Of a DNA stretch of 41,822 nt, positions 1 through 7,885 are shown in pieces. Within the stretch, counting starts at the first letter, position 1. Each line of letters opens with the position of its first letter. The notes under the pieces are model-generated. The model searched no databases and was not told the origin of the DNA. It worked only from the letters and a program-made list of their open reading frames with translations. The stretch is from contig JAPOTT010000002.1 in assembly GCA_026709025.1 (NCBI GenBank), forward strand, positions 1-41,822, in the 5' to 3' direction. A program made the position numbers and the translations under genes. This DNA comes from a bacterium (GTDB lineage Bacteria; Actinomycetota; Acidimicrobiia; Acidimicrobiales; Bin134).

Positions 1-1
1 C

Positions 2-2659
2 GGGCAAAAAGAAAACTGGTCACCAAAAGATAACGATACAATCAGTTTTGTTCGTGGGCAGGTAACTGGCTTAGGCCAACAAGTAGCCGCATATAAAGCT
101 CAAATTGCCGATGCGGTGATCCGCCAAATCACTACCGGTTTAGGTGCGCTAGTTCTAGAAGCCGCAAACGAACGCAAGCGGCACGGTGTGTTGGAGTTTC
201 ACGACCTTTTAGTATTGGCCCGCCAACTCCTGCGCCACCGGTCCCATGGCCCAGAGGTGCGCGCAGCTCTCAGCCATCGCTATCAGCGGCTGCTGCTAGA
301 TGAGTTTCAAGACACCGACCCCCTACAAATCGATCTAGCCAAGCTGATTGCTTCATCGGTGCAACAAACCGGCACTTGGGATTCCCTCACAGATGAACCC
401 GGTCGACTGTTCTACGTGGGCGATCCCAAACAATCCATCTACCGTTTCCGCCGCGCCGATATCGCCTTGTACAGCAAAGCTGCAATGTCGCCCACGGTGA
501 CGAAGAAGTCACTAACCCGTAACTTCCGCTCCGCGGAACCGCTAGTGGGCTGGATCAACTCCCTGTTCAGCCAACTAATGGAAAACGCTACTGAGGGCTC
601 GCAACCTGCCTACACCCCCTTACAAGCCACACGTTCTGCACCGCCTGATGGCCCTTGCGTTGCTGTGATTGGGAAAGTGTTGCCAAAAAACACTCCAGCC
701 AACCTGCTGCGAGAGCTAGAAGCCATCGATGTAGCCCAAACCGTGCTAACCGCGGTAGCTCAAGGCTGGTCGGTTGGAGATGGCAAAAACGAACAAGGCC
801 AAGAGCAGTGGCGCAAAGCCCGCCTAAGCGATATTTGCATTCTGTTGCCCACTCGAACCTCGCTTCCTCAGCTCGAAGCTGCACTTCAAGCTGAAAACAT
901 CCCCTATCGCTTAGAAGCAGGGTCGCTTATATGGGCATCTCAACCCATCCGCGAAGCTATGGCAACGGTTCGGGCAGTGGCAGACCCAACAGATGAGATA
1001 GCGCTAATTCAAGCATTGCGCTCTCCTGCCTTTGGCTGCGGCGATAACGATCTTTACACCTATCGGGTTACGCACAAAGGACGCTGGGACTATTTAAAGA
1101 AGCCTCCCAAGTTGCTATCTGAAGATCATCCGGTGGTGGCGGCAATGGCTTGGCTCAAAAAACAGCACCTTGAAGTACGCTGGCAATCCGTTAGCCAGAT
1201 CGTCCAAAGCATCATCCATGAGCGCTGCTTGTTGGAGTTGGGCTGCTTTAGCTCGCTCCGTTCCCGAGATGTATGGCGACACCTACACTGGCTCATCAAC
1301 CAAGCCCGTCGGTTTGAAGAAGAAGGCGGAACTGGCCTGCGCGAGTTCTTGGCCTGGGCAGATCGCCGAATCAACGAACAGGCCCGCGAAACCGATGCCA
1401 TTTTGTCTGAAACCGATGATGATGCGGTGCGAATCACCACAATCCACGCTGCCAAAGGTCGGGAATTCCCAATCGTGATTGTCTCAGGCACACATTACAA
1501 ACAAAACCACAACAGAGGTGTTGAGATAATTTGGCCTACCGAAGGTAATTGGGGCGTGGGCTTTAACAAGAGCCTCAGAACCAGCTTGTACGACACACAC
1601 GTACAACATGAACAAAACATGGAGGTTGCCGAACGAGTGAGGTTGCTATATGTGGCGCTAACTAGGGCACAAGACCATCTGATAACGTCGGTGTTTCGCG
1701 CTCCCATAAACAGGGCCGAAATCTGGGACCTAGCGGAGATGGCAACTACAAATAAACCTGTACCAAACTTGTTGATGTTTGCTGGAGAACCACTAACCAT
1801 AGAACCTGCCGCCACAACCGCTCCCACCTTACGTCTGCATGAGTGGGAACAAGCTAAAAACGAGGCTATGGAGCGCGCAAGCCAACCTCGTGTGTTCAGT
1901 GCCTCTAAGTTGTCGCAAGATACCAACCCAAATACAAGTGCCGGGGCATGGTTCAACAAAGAAAAAACTGACGACGATGAAGACCTGGATCCAAACGAGC
2001 CCGTGTGCAAAGGGCGGGGTGGCACCAAGTTGGGGCGAGCCGTACACGCAGCCCTACAATCGGTAAACCTAAGTTACTCAAGCCCAGCCGATGGCTCACG
2101 CAACCTAAGCGCCCTGTGCAAAGATGAAGCCGAGGCCGAGGGAATCACCAACCGAGCATCTGAGGTGGAACTCATGGTTAGGTCTGCATTGAGTGCCTCA
2201 TGTGTGCAACAAGCTGGCCAATCTGAGCATTGGCAGGAGATATACGTTGGTGCGCCCATCACACCTCAAGCGCCGCTAAGCGATGCCACTAATCCAAGCC
2301 ACGAAACAAGCCACAGCACAAGCACCGGGTCAAGCGAACAGACTAGGTTACGCAAACAAGTGGTGCTAGAGGGCTACATTGACCTGTTGTATCGCTCCGA
2401 ACAAGGATTAGTGGTGGTGGACTACAAAACCGACGATTCCGATAATGCTGCAAGCCTGCAACAAAAGATCCAGCACTACAAAACACAACTAGCCGCTTAT
2501 GCTCTAGCGTTAGAAACCGCCACCGGCGAAAAGGTGTGTCGCTGCGTGCTGGTTTTCGCCAAAAAAAACCAAGCACCCGAAGAAGTACCCATCCACGGCG
2601 AGGATCTATCCTCAGCCATACAAGATGTGCATAATATCATTGCAAACCAAGCTGCCTGA
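2..2659 (+). CDS. UvrD/AddA-RecB-like helicase-nuclease, 5' end cut off by window edge
   Basis: ATP-dependent DNA helicase of superfamily 1 with a C-terminal RecB-type nuclease, expected to act in double-strand break processing. The frame is open to the left edge, so the N-terminus with the Walker A motif is missing; a GTG at 116 is only an internal codon. Visible motifs in order are Walker B/motif II LLLDEFQDTD (about nt 290-320), motif III GDPKQSIYRFRRAD (about 419), LTRNFRS (about 510), motif V TIHAAKGREFP (about 1437) and motif VI LLYVALTRAQDHL (about 1646). The last 250 residues carry LGRAVHAAL, then GYIDLLYRS and VVDYKTD, the D...DYKT core of PD-(D/E)XK nucleases. This makes it AddA- or RecB-like rather than plain UvrD/PcrA. 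Its partner (AddB or RecC/AdnA type) would lie outside the window to the left. About 885 residues are visible. Confidence 0.87.
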   Translation, partial: GQKENWSPKDNDTISFVRGQVTGLGQQVAAYKAQIADAVIRQITTGLGALVLEAANERKRHGVLEFHDLLVLARQLLRHRSHGPEVRAALSHRYQRLLLDEFQDTDPLQIDLAKLIASSVQQTGTWDSLTDEPGRLFYVGDPKQSIYRFRRADIALYSKAAMSPTVTKKSLTRNFRSAEPLVGWINSLFSQLMENATEGSQPAYTPLQATRSAPPDGPCVAVIGKVLPKNTPANLLRELEAIDVAQTVLTAVAQGWSVGDGKNEQGQEQWRKARLSDICILLPTRTSLPQLEAALQAENIPYRLEAGSLIWASQPIREAMATVRAVADPTDEIALIQALRSPAFGCGDNDLYTYRVTHKGRWDYLKKPPKLLSEDHPVVAAMAWLKKQHLEVRWQSVSQIVQSIIHERCLLELGCFSSLRSRDVWRHLHWLINQARRFEEEGGTGLREFLAWADRRINEQARETDAILSETDDDAVRITTIHAAKGREFPIVIVSGTHYKQNHNRGVEIIWPTEGNWGVGFNKSLRTSLYDTHVQHEQNMEVAERVRLLYVALTRAQDHLITSVFRAPINRAEIWDLAEMATTNKPVPNLLMFAGEPLTIEPAATTAPTLRLHEWEQAKNEAMERASQPRVFSASKLSQDTNPNTSAGAWFNKEKTDDDEDLDPNEPVCKGRGGTKLGRAVHAALQSVNLSYSSPADGSRNLSALCKDEAEAEGITNRASEVELMVRSALSASCVQQAGQSEHWQEIYVGAPITPQAPLSDATNPSHETSHSTSTGSSEQTRLRKQVVLEGYIDLLYRSEQGLVVVDYKTDDSDNAASLQQKIQHYKTQLAAYALALETATGEKVCRCVLVFAKKNQAPEEVPIHGEDLSSAIQDVHNIIANQAA

Positions 2660-2773
2660 GCGAACCATGTCTACTCCCACCACCGCCGCCACCACTACCG
2701 CTACCACCCGCACCACCGCCGCCGCCACTGCTGCCGCCACCCGCACTACCTACCCCCCGCAGCGTTAGCAGTC
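2660..2773 (+). repeat. Low-complexity ACC/GCC-rich spacer with a 33-codon Thr/Ala frame
   Basis: The gap between the helicase-nuclease and the nucleotidyltransferase is a degenerate run of ACC, GCC and CGC triplets. It can be read as one small frame, ATG at 2667 to TAG at 2768, giving a 33-residue product made almost only of Thr, Ala, Arg and Pro. No ribosome-binding site is evident. It is more likely a simple-sequence expansion than a gene. Confidence 0.5.
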
Positions 2774-3595
2774 ATGTTCACTTTGGTAGTAATGGCCGCT
2801 GGCTTAGGGTCTCGTTTTGGAGGCACCAAACAGCTAGCTGAGGTAGGTCCAAACGGCGAGGCTTTTTTAGATTTCGCTATCGCCGATGCCTGCTCTGCGG
2901 GTGCTAGCAAGGTGGTGCTCATCGTACGCAGCAACATTGAAGACGATGTGCGCGCCCACCTCAGCCGTCCCCACCTCAGCCGTCACAGCAACTTGCCCAA
3001 CAACCTGCAAGTCGCATTGGTCTGCCAAGACCAACACGGCCCACAACGCGCCAAACCATGGGGAACGGCTCATGCCGTAGCCTGCGCGCACTCAGAGATA
3101 GCTGGCCCGTTCATGGTGTGCAACGCCGACGACTACTACGGGCCTTCTGCCTATGCCAAAATGGCCGAAGCAATCCCCAAGATGGATACCAACCAAGCCC
3201 TGCTCTGCGGCTACCACCTAGCACACACATTGCCCTCCCAGGGAGTTGTTACCCGAGGCATCTGCCGTACCGAAGGCAACCGGCTTACAGCAATCACCGA
3301 GCAACAGGGCTTATCTGCTGCTAATTCTACCTACCCACCAGACACCCTGGTTTCAATGAACCTATGGGCTTTTTCTGAAGCGTTCGTTACAACCCTACAA
3401 ACCGATCTCGCTCAATTTCTCAGCCACAACCAACACAGCTCAGATGCAGAATACCTGTTGCCCCATGCAGTAGCCCAGCAAATGCACTCCAACGGCTTGC
3501 AGGTAAACGTAATCCCCACCCAAGAGCGCTGGATCGGCGTAACCAACCCTGAAGATCTCCAAGCTGCGCGCACCGCTCTAGCGCACCGCACCTAA
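2774..3595 (+). CDS. Nucleotidyltransferase (NDP-sugar pyrophosphorylase fold)
   Basis: Predicted 273-residue cytoplasmic enzyme that would transfer a nucleotide to a sugar phosphate or similar acceptor. The N-terminus holds the GT-A nucleotidyltransferase signature MAAGLGSRFGG followed by TKQL (residues 8-21), where the nucleoside triphosphate is bound. FMVCNADDYYG near residue 115 supplies the metal-binding Asp, and EYLLP near 235 is also typical of the family. It lacks the left-handed beta-helix of GlmU and the tetramerisation region of RmlA, so the substrate cannot be named. The ATG is supported because the nucleotide-binding strand starts immediately after it. It lies 114 nt after the helicase gene and 43 nt before mutM, in the same direction. 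It could belong to sugar, cofactor or osmolyte metabolism. Confidence 0.75.
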   Translation: MFTLVVMAAGLGSRFGGTKQLAEVGPNGEAFLDFAIADACSAGASKVVLIVRSNIEDDVRAHLSRPHLSRHSNLPNNLQVALVCQDQHGPQRAKPWGTAHAVACAHSEIAGPFMVCNADDYYGPSAYAKMAEAIPKMDTNQALLCGYHLAHTLPSQGVVTRGICRTEGNRLTAITEQQGLSAANSTYPPDTLVSMNLWAFSEAFVTTLQTDLAQFLSHNQHSSDAEYLLPHAVAQQMHSNGLQVNVIPTQERWIGVTNPEDLQAARTALAHRT

Positions 3596-3638
3596 TGCGC
3601 CACCAGCCCATCAGCTTTGAATCCCTACGGTAAACCCC

Positions 3639-4508
3639 ATGCCAGAGCTACCTGAAGTAGAAACCATCCGCCGCCAGCTAGCCCCGCTGCTCCAAGGCCG
3701 CGCCATCCTCTGGGCATGCTCGCATCCCTCCAACAAGTTCGCCTCCGCCACCAATGCCATCGGCACCACCATCCAACAAATCAACCGCAAGGGCAAGTAC
3801 CTCATCTGTGTGCTCAACAACCACCATGAGCTCATCATCCATCTAGGTATGAGCGGCTCGGTAGCCATCACCCACCCAACAGCACAGCCAAGCAACGGCA
3901 CACCCACGGCCGGTCATAATCACCCAAATACCCGCAACCAAAACCCCCTTACCAAAGACCCTTACACCCGCGCTTGCTGGCAACTAGGGGGCAACGAGTG
4001 GCTCATCTTCAGAGATATTCGTCGCTTTGGGCGCATCCGTTATGTACCTGCCGGGTGCTACGACACCATACCCACCCTTGCCAACGCTGGCCCCGATGCC
4101 CTCAGCAAAGATTTCACCCCCGAAGCCCTATACCAAGCCATGTGCAAGAGTTCCCGGCGCATCCCCACCCAACTCTTGAGCCAAAAACCAGTAGCAGGTA
4201 TCGGCAACATCTACAGCACCGAAGCCCTGTGGATGTCGGGCATCCACCCTGCCAAACGTCACATCAGCAAGCTAGCAACTACCAAACTTCACGGAGCACT
4301 GCTAGAGGTATTACATGCCGCTCTCAACAACGGTGGCACCACCCTGCGAGATTACCGCAACGCCGAAGGCACCAAAGGCAACCATCAAAACGCTCTAGCC
4401 TGCTACGGGCGCTCAGGCCAACCCTGTGTGAAATGCACCACCACGCTACAGCACCGCACCTACGATGGCCGTACTATAACTTTCTGCCCTAAGTGTCAAC
4501 TCCGCTAG
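3639..4508 (+). CDS. mutM: Formamidopyrimidine-DNA glycosylase (bifunctional glycosylase/AP lyase)
   Basis: Removes oxidised purines such as 8-oxoguanine and Fapy lesions from DNA and nicks the abasic site. The protein starts MPELPEVETIRRQL; after Met removal Pro2 is the Schiff-base nucleophile and Glu3 the general acid. Lys53 in RKGKYL is the conserved lesion-contact lysine. The helix-two-turn-helix lies around AGIGNIYSTEALW (near residue 190), and the C-terminal zinc finger has Cys263, Cys266, Cys283 and Cys286 with the conserved Arg in YDGRTITF. Total length of 289 is slightly longer than usual because of a polar insertion at about residues 78-108, rich in Thr, Pro, Asn and His. All catalytic residues are present, so it should be active. 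It follows the nucleotidyltransferase gene by 43 nt. Confidence 0.95.
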   Translation: MPELPEVETIRRQLAPLLQGRAILWACSHPSNKFASATNAIGTTIQQINRKGKYLICVLNNHHELIIHLGMSGSVAITHPTAQPSNGTPTAGHNHPNTRNQNPLTKDPYTRACWQLGGNEWLIFRDIRRFGRIRYVPAGCYDTIPTLANAGPDALSKDFTPEALYQAMCKSSRRIPTQLLSQKPVAGIGNIYSTEALWMSGIHPAKRHISKLATTKLHGALLEVLHAALNNGGTTLRDYRNAEGTKGNHQNALACYGRSGQPCVKCTTTLQHRTYDGRTITFCPKCQLR

Positions 4509-4577
4509 CTAAGCCATATAGTATGTTTACTCTGACAAAATCGTCCACCATCTCCGAACCTAAAGAGAGGCCCCAAG

Positions 4578-4907
4578 ATGGAATTCAGCCATGACCGAAC
4601 TGGCGAAACGCTAGTTGTCAACGCTTCCGGCCGTGTAGACGGGTCTAACGCGTCCGATTTCTTAGACACATTGCAGGGGCTTTTTGAACCCGGCGATCAA
4701 AAGATCATTTTGGATCTGGGAGGTTTAGAGTACATCAGCAGTGCTGGCCTCAGGGTCTTGTTGATGGCAGCTCAAAACCTTGACAAAGAACAAAAGTCCT
4801 TCAGCATCTGTTCTCTCACTGCTTCGGTAGGCGATGTCTTTCGTATCAGCGGCTTTGACCAAATCATCCAGGTGTTCCCATCGGTCGAATCCGCAAAGCA
4901 GGGCTAG
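4578..4907 (+). CDS. STAS-domain anti-sigma factor antagonist (RsbV/SpoIIAA-like)
   Basis: Single STAS domain of 109 residues. In partner-switching systems such proteins, when unphosphorylated, bind an RsbW-type kinase and free its sigma factor or other target. The segment YISSAGLRVLLMAAQ (residues 52-66) matches the phosphorylation loop and following helix. Ser54 or Ser55 is the likely phosphorylated residue, though the exact position is uncertain because Ala56 sits where SpoIIAA has its Ser. A purine-rich site (AAAGAGAGG) precedes the ATG. The gene opens a same-strand series in which the next start lies 2 nt after its stop. A TATAGT box in the 69-nt upstream gap could be a -10 element, but no convincing -35 was found. 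Confidence 0.88.
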   Translation: MEFSHDRTGETLVVNASGRVDGSNASDFLDTLQGLFEPGDQKIILDLGGLEYISSAGLRVLLMAAQNLDKEQKSFSICSLTASVGDVFRISGFDQIIQVFPSVESAKQG

Positions 4908-4909
4908 CT

Positions 4910-6061
4910 TTGACATACACATACCGAATCTTGGTCGTTGATGACGAACCAGATGTTGAGCCTTTGGTGCTCCAACGAATGCGACGTCATATTCGCTCTA
5001 AGGAATATGATTTCGTCTTCGCCCAAAACGGTATCGAAGCCCTAGAAAAGCTCAACGAAGACCCCACCATAGATATGGTGTTGTCCGACATCAACATGCC
5101 CAAGATGGACGGGCTAACCCTGCTACAGCAGTTGCCGGGTGTGAACCCGAACCTACGGGCTGTGATCATCTCAGCTTATGGCGACATGGACAACATCCGT
5201 ACCGCCATGAACCGAGGGGCTTTTGACTTCGTTACCAAGCCCATAGATTTCAACGACCTACAGATAACCATCGCCCGTACAGTGGATCACCTAGCCGAGT
5301 GGCGCTCAGCGCTCGCATCTAGGGATCAACTAGTGGCGCTACAAAACGAACTAGGCATCGCCAGCCAGCTTCAGCAGTCCATTCTGCCCAAGCACACCCT
5401 AGCCTCAAGTTCGTTTGAGGTGGCCGCCGAAATGGAGCCAGCCCGCAATGTGGGCGGCGACTTCTACGACTACTTTACAGTAGAAGACGAGATTGGCCTT
5501 GTAGTAGCAGACGTTTCTGGCAAAGGCATCCCTGCATCCATGTTTATGATGTCTAGCCGTACCGCATTAAAGGGCTCGGCTATCGGAGTGCGTGAACCTG
5601 AAGCTGTTCTCACTGAGGTGAACAACCAACTTCACGCCGACAACCCAACCTTCATGTTCGTCACGATGGTTTACGCCCTGTTCAACCCCAATACCAACAC
5701 CCTCACATATTCTATAGCAGGTCACGATCCCCCTCTGCTTGTGAAAGCCGATGGAACAGTACGTGAGCTAGAGAGCACCAAAGGCGTGGCCCTGGGCGTG
5801 ACATCTAACGTGGAGTACTCCCAGCAAAGCGTGAAGTTAGATCCCGGTGACACTATATTTTTGTACACAGACGGTGTAACCGAAGCCATGAATGCTGAGA
5901 ACGAACAGTTCGGCATGAATCGACTTACAGAAACCTTCAACGGGGTTACGCTTACCACCCCAGATGATGCCAACCAGAGGGTACTTGAGCAGGTACATAA
6001 TTTTGCGGCAGGTGCCGTTCAGTCTGACGATATAACCTGTTTGGCCCTAAGACGACTTTGA
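4910..6061 (+). CDS. Response regulator with PP2C/SpoIIE-type phosphatase output (RsbU-like)
   Basis: 383-residue cytoplasmic protein. Residues 5-125 are a receiver domain with acidic pocket Asp11-Asp12, phosphoacceptor Asp60 (LSDINMP) and Lys110 (FVTKPIDF). A helical linker (about 130-160) leads to a PP2M/SpoIIE phosphatase domain with GGDFYD (182-187), DVSGKG (201-206), LYTDGVTEA (near 318) and SDDITC near the end, the metal-binding acidic residues of the family. Expected action: phosphorylation of Asp60 controls dephosphorylation of the STAS protein encoded just upstream. The start is a TTG two bases after the STAS stop, suggesting translational coupling; no good ATG exists before the receiver strand. 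The downstream histidine kinase is the obvious candidate phosphodonor. Function is well supported, partner assignment is inferred. Confidence 0.9.
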   Translation: MTYTYRILVVDDEPDVEPLVLQRMRRHIRSKEYDFVFAQNGIEALEKLNEDPTIDMVLSDINMPKMDGLTLLQQLPGVNPNLRAVIISAYGDMDNIRTAMNRGAFDFVTKPIDFNDLQITIARTVDHLAEWRSALASRDQLVALQNELGIASQLQQSILPKHTLASSSFEVAAEMEPARNVGGDFYDYFTVEDEIGLVVADVSGKGIPASMFMMSSRTALKGSAIGVREPEAVLTEVNNQLHADNPTFMFVTMVYALFNPNTNTLTYSIAGHDPPLLVKADGTVRELESTKGVALGVTSNVEYSQQSVKLDPGDTIFLYTDGVTEAMNAENEQFGMNRLTETFNGVTLTTPDDANQRVLEQVHNFAAGAVQSDDITCLALRRL

Positions 6062-6116
6062 TGCACACCTACAGCTCGCTACCGCGTGCATTAGCGGACC
6101 GAGACTAGGGGGCATC

Positions 6117-6551
6117 GTGTTGCAAAAAAGCCTTCGGATTTCTCATACCACCGGCACCGAAAACCCGGCAGATGCCTTGCTGCCAATCGCAGAACTCCTC
6201 GATGAGATGGCTGAAGTCGAAGGGTGGCCAGCTTCGCTTACCATGAGAGCTAACTTGATCCTAGAAGAAGTGGTGCTCAACACGCTCACTCACGGTAATG
6301 AAGGCGGGCTTACTAGTGTGGATATCGATCTACGCTCCCTAGACAACGTCTTGGAAGTGGAGATCACCGACAATGGCAAAGCCTTTAATCCCCTTGTTGA
6401 TGCTCCAACCCCAGATGTGAACTTGCCATTGCAAGAACGACCGATTGGAGGGCTGGGGCTGTTCTTAGTGCAAAAGATGGGCCAACACTTGGAGTATCAG
6501 CGCAAAGGAGATTGCAACCAGCTCAAATTTGCCGTCCACCCCGAATCATGA
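6117..6551 (+). CDS. RsbW-like serine kinase / anti-sigma factor (GHKL ATPase)
   Basis: 144-residue protein of the HATPase_c_2 family. The ATP-binding boxes are clear: N-box ILEEVVLNTLTHG (residues 48-60, with Glu51 and Asn55), G1 box DNGKAFNP (85-92) and G2 box GGLGLFLVQKM (111-121). Such proteins phosphorylate a STAS antagonist and hold a sigma factor or another target inactive. The start is GTG at 6117, preceded by an AGGGGG site four bases upstream; a TTG directly after it (6120) is an alternative with better spacing. There is a 55-nt gap after the phosphatase gene, and the stop overlaps the next start (ATGA at 6548). No sigma factor is encoded nearby, so the target is unknown. Confidence 0.88.
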   Translation: MLQKSLRISHTTGTENPADALLPIAELLDEMAEVEGWPASLTMRANLILEEVVLNTLTHGNEGGLTSVDIDLRSLDNVLEVEITDNGKAFNPLVDAPTPDVNLPLQERPIGGLGLFLVQKMGQHLEYQRKGDCNQLKFAVHPES

Positions 6552-7885
6552 ACGATCGCATCCCACGGCCTGGTCAGCCCTCACAGCCTGAGCACCCACC
6601 TAAACGCATAACTGCGGCAAGTGCCCTTCTGTTTGCCTTACTGCTAGCTAGCTTGCTAACTAGCTGTAGTTCTGACACTACAGAAGAATCCACCCCGCCT
6701 ACCACCGCCACCGCTACCCCCGCAACACCAACTCCAGGGCCAACTGAAGACGCTCCCACAGACCCACAAGTACGGGGGATATTTGAAGACCGCATAGTGT
6801 TCGGCCAATCCGCAGCCTTTAGCGGTCCTGCGCAAGAGCTAGGTATCAACATGCGCCTCGGCATTGAGGCAGCCTTTGCAGAGGCGAACCGAGCCGGTGG
6901 CATCCATGGTCGCATGCTGGAGCTCACAACTCGTGATGATTCTTATGAACCCGAAGCTGCCATCACCAACACACGCAACCTAATTGAACAAGAAGAGGTG
7001 TTTTCCCTCATCGGGGCAGTGGGTACCCCAACTTCCCGTTCGGCTACCCCGTTAGCCGCCGATGCTGGCATCCCTTATGTGGCACCTTTCACTGGTGCCG
7101 GATTTCTGCGAGATGATAGCTGGGAGAACATTGTGAACCTAAGAGCTTCCTACGCGCAAGAAACCGAAGAGATGGTTGAACGTCTAACTAAAGACTTAGG
7201 CGTTACGCGCATCGCGGTGATGTTCCAAGATGACTCTTTTGGCAGGGCAGGCTTCAACGGTACTCTAGCGGCCCTTCAGCGCCGCAATATGGAACTCGTT
7301 GCCACAGGCACCTACACCCGCAATACAACCGCCATAAAATCAGGTCTACTCGACCTGCAAAGCGGCAACCCCGAGGCTGTCATCGTGGTAGGGGCATACC
7401 AACCGGTAGCAGCGCTCATCTCTTGGGCACGTCACATCAACTTCAACCCCATTTTTATGACGGTGTCTTTTGTAGGCAGCAACGCTTTAGCCCAAGAACT
7501 AACTACAAGAGGTGAAGGGGTTTACGTAACTCAAGTGGTACCCTTTCCCACAGATGAATCCATCCCTATCGTAGCCTCCTATATCAGTGCCCTAACTGCA
7601 ATAGACCCCGAAGCAACTCCCGGTTTTGTTTCTTTAGAAGGCTACATAGCTGGCCGCTTAGCAATCGCTGGCTTGCAAGCTTGTGGCAGAGAGCTAACCA
7701 GAAATTGTTTCTTAGAGAGTATTCTGGGTGCAGGTCAATTTGACTTAGACGGATTCAATTTAGACTTTGGCTCACAAGATAACCCTACAGAAGATAACCA
7801 GGGTTCAGACGTTGTCTTCTTAACAGTGTTAGATGCCAAAGGTGAATACCGCTCAGCTACTTCGGTGCAACGGTCAGGCTCATGA
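6548..7885 (+). CDS. Solute-binding lipoprotein, branched-chain amino acid (LivK) type
   Basis: 445-residue predicted lipoprotein with a periplasmic-binding-protein type 1 fold. Residues 21-40 form a signal peptide ending in the lipobox LLTSC, so Cys40 should be lipidated. A Thr/Pro-rich tether (about 41-75) precedes the ligand-binding domain, which begins with the family pattern IVFGQSAAFSGPAQELG and ANRAGGIHGRMLELTTRDDSYEP and continues with LIGAVGTPTSRSATPLAADAGIPYVAPFTGAG. The start was taken at ATG 6548, which overlaps the RsbW stop by ATGA; an open extension to 6512 is just upstream sequence inside rsbW. No ABC permease or ATPase genes lie nearby. It overlaps the following sensor kinase gene by ATGA, so a sensing role rather than transport is likely. 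The ligand is unknown. Confidence 0.9.
   Translation: MNDRIPRPGQPSQPEHPPKRITAASALLFALLLASLLTSCSSDTTEESTPPTTATATPATPTPGPTEDAPTDPQVRGIFEDRIVFGQSAAFSGPAQELGINMRLGIEAAFAEANRAGGIHGRMLELTTRDDSYEPEAAITNTRNLIEQEEVFSLIGAVGTPTSRSATPLAADAGIPYVAPFTGAGFLRDDSWENIVNLRASYAQETEEMVERLTKDLGVTRIAVMFQDDSFGRAGFNGTLAALQRRNMELVATGTYTRNTTAIKSGLLDLQSGNPEAVIVVGAYQPVAALISWARHINFNPIFMTVSFVGSNALAQELTTRGEGVYVTQVVPFPTDESIPIVASYISALTAIDPEATPGFVSLEGYIAGRLAIAGLQACGRELTRNCFLESILGAGQFDLDGFNLDFGSQDNPTEDNQGSDVVFLTVLDAKGEYRSATSVQRSGS

Noticed and set aside
6548-7885. Part of a branched-chain amino acid ABC transporter operon
   Set aside because: No permease or ATPase gene follows; the gene overlaps a histidine kinase gene instead.
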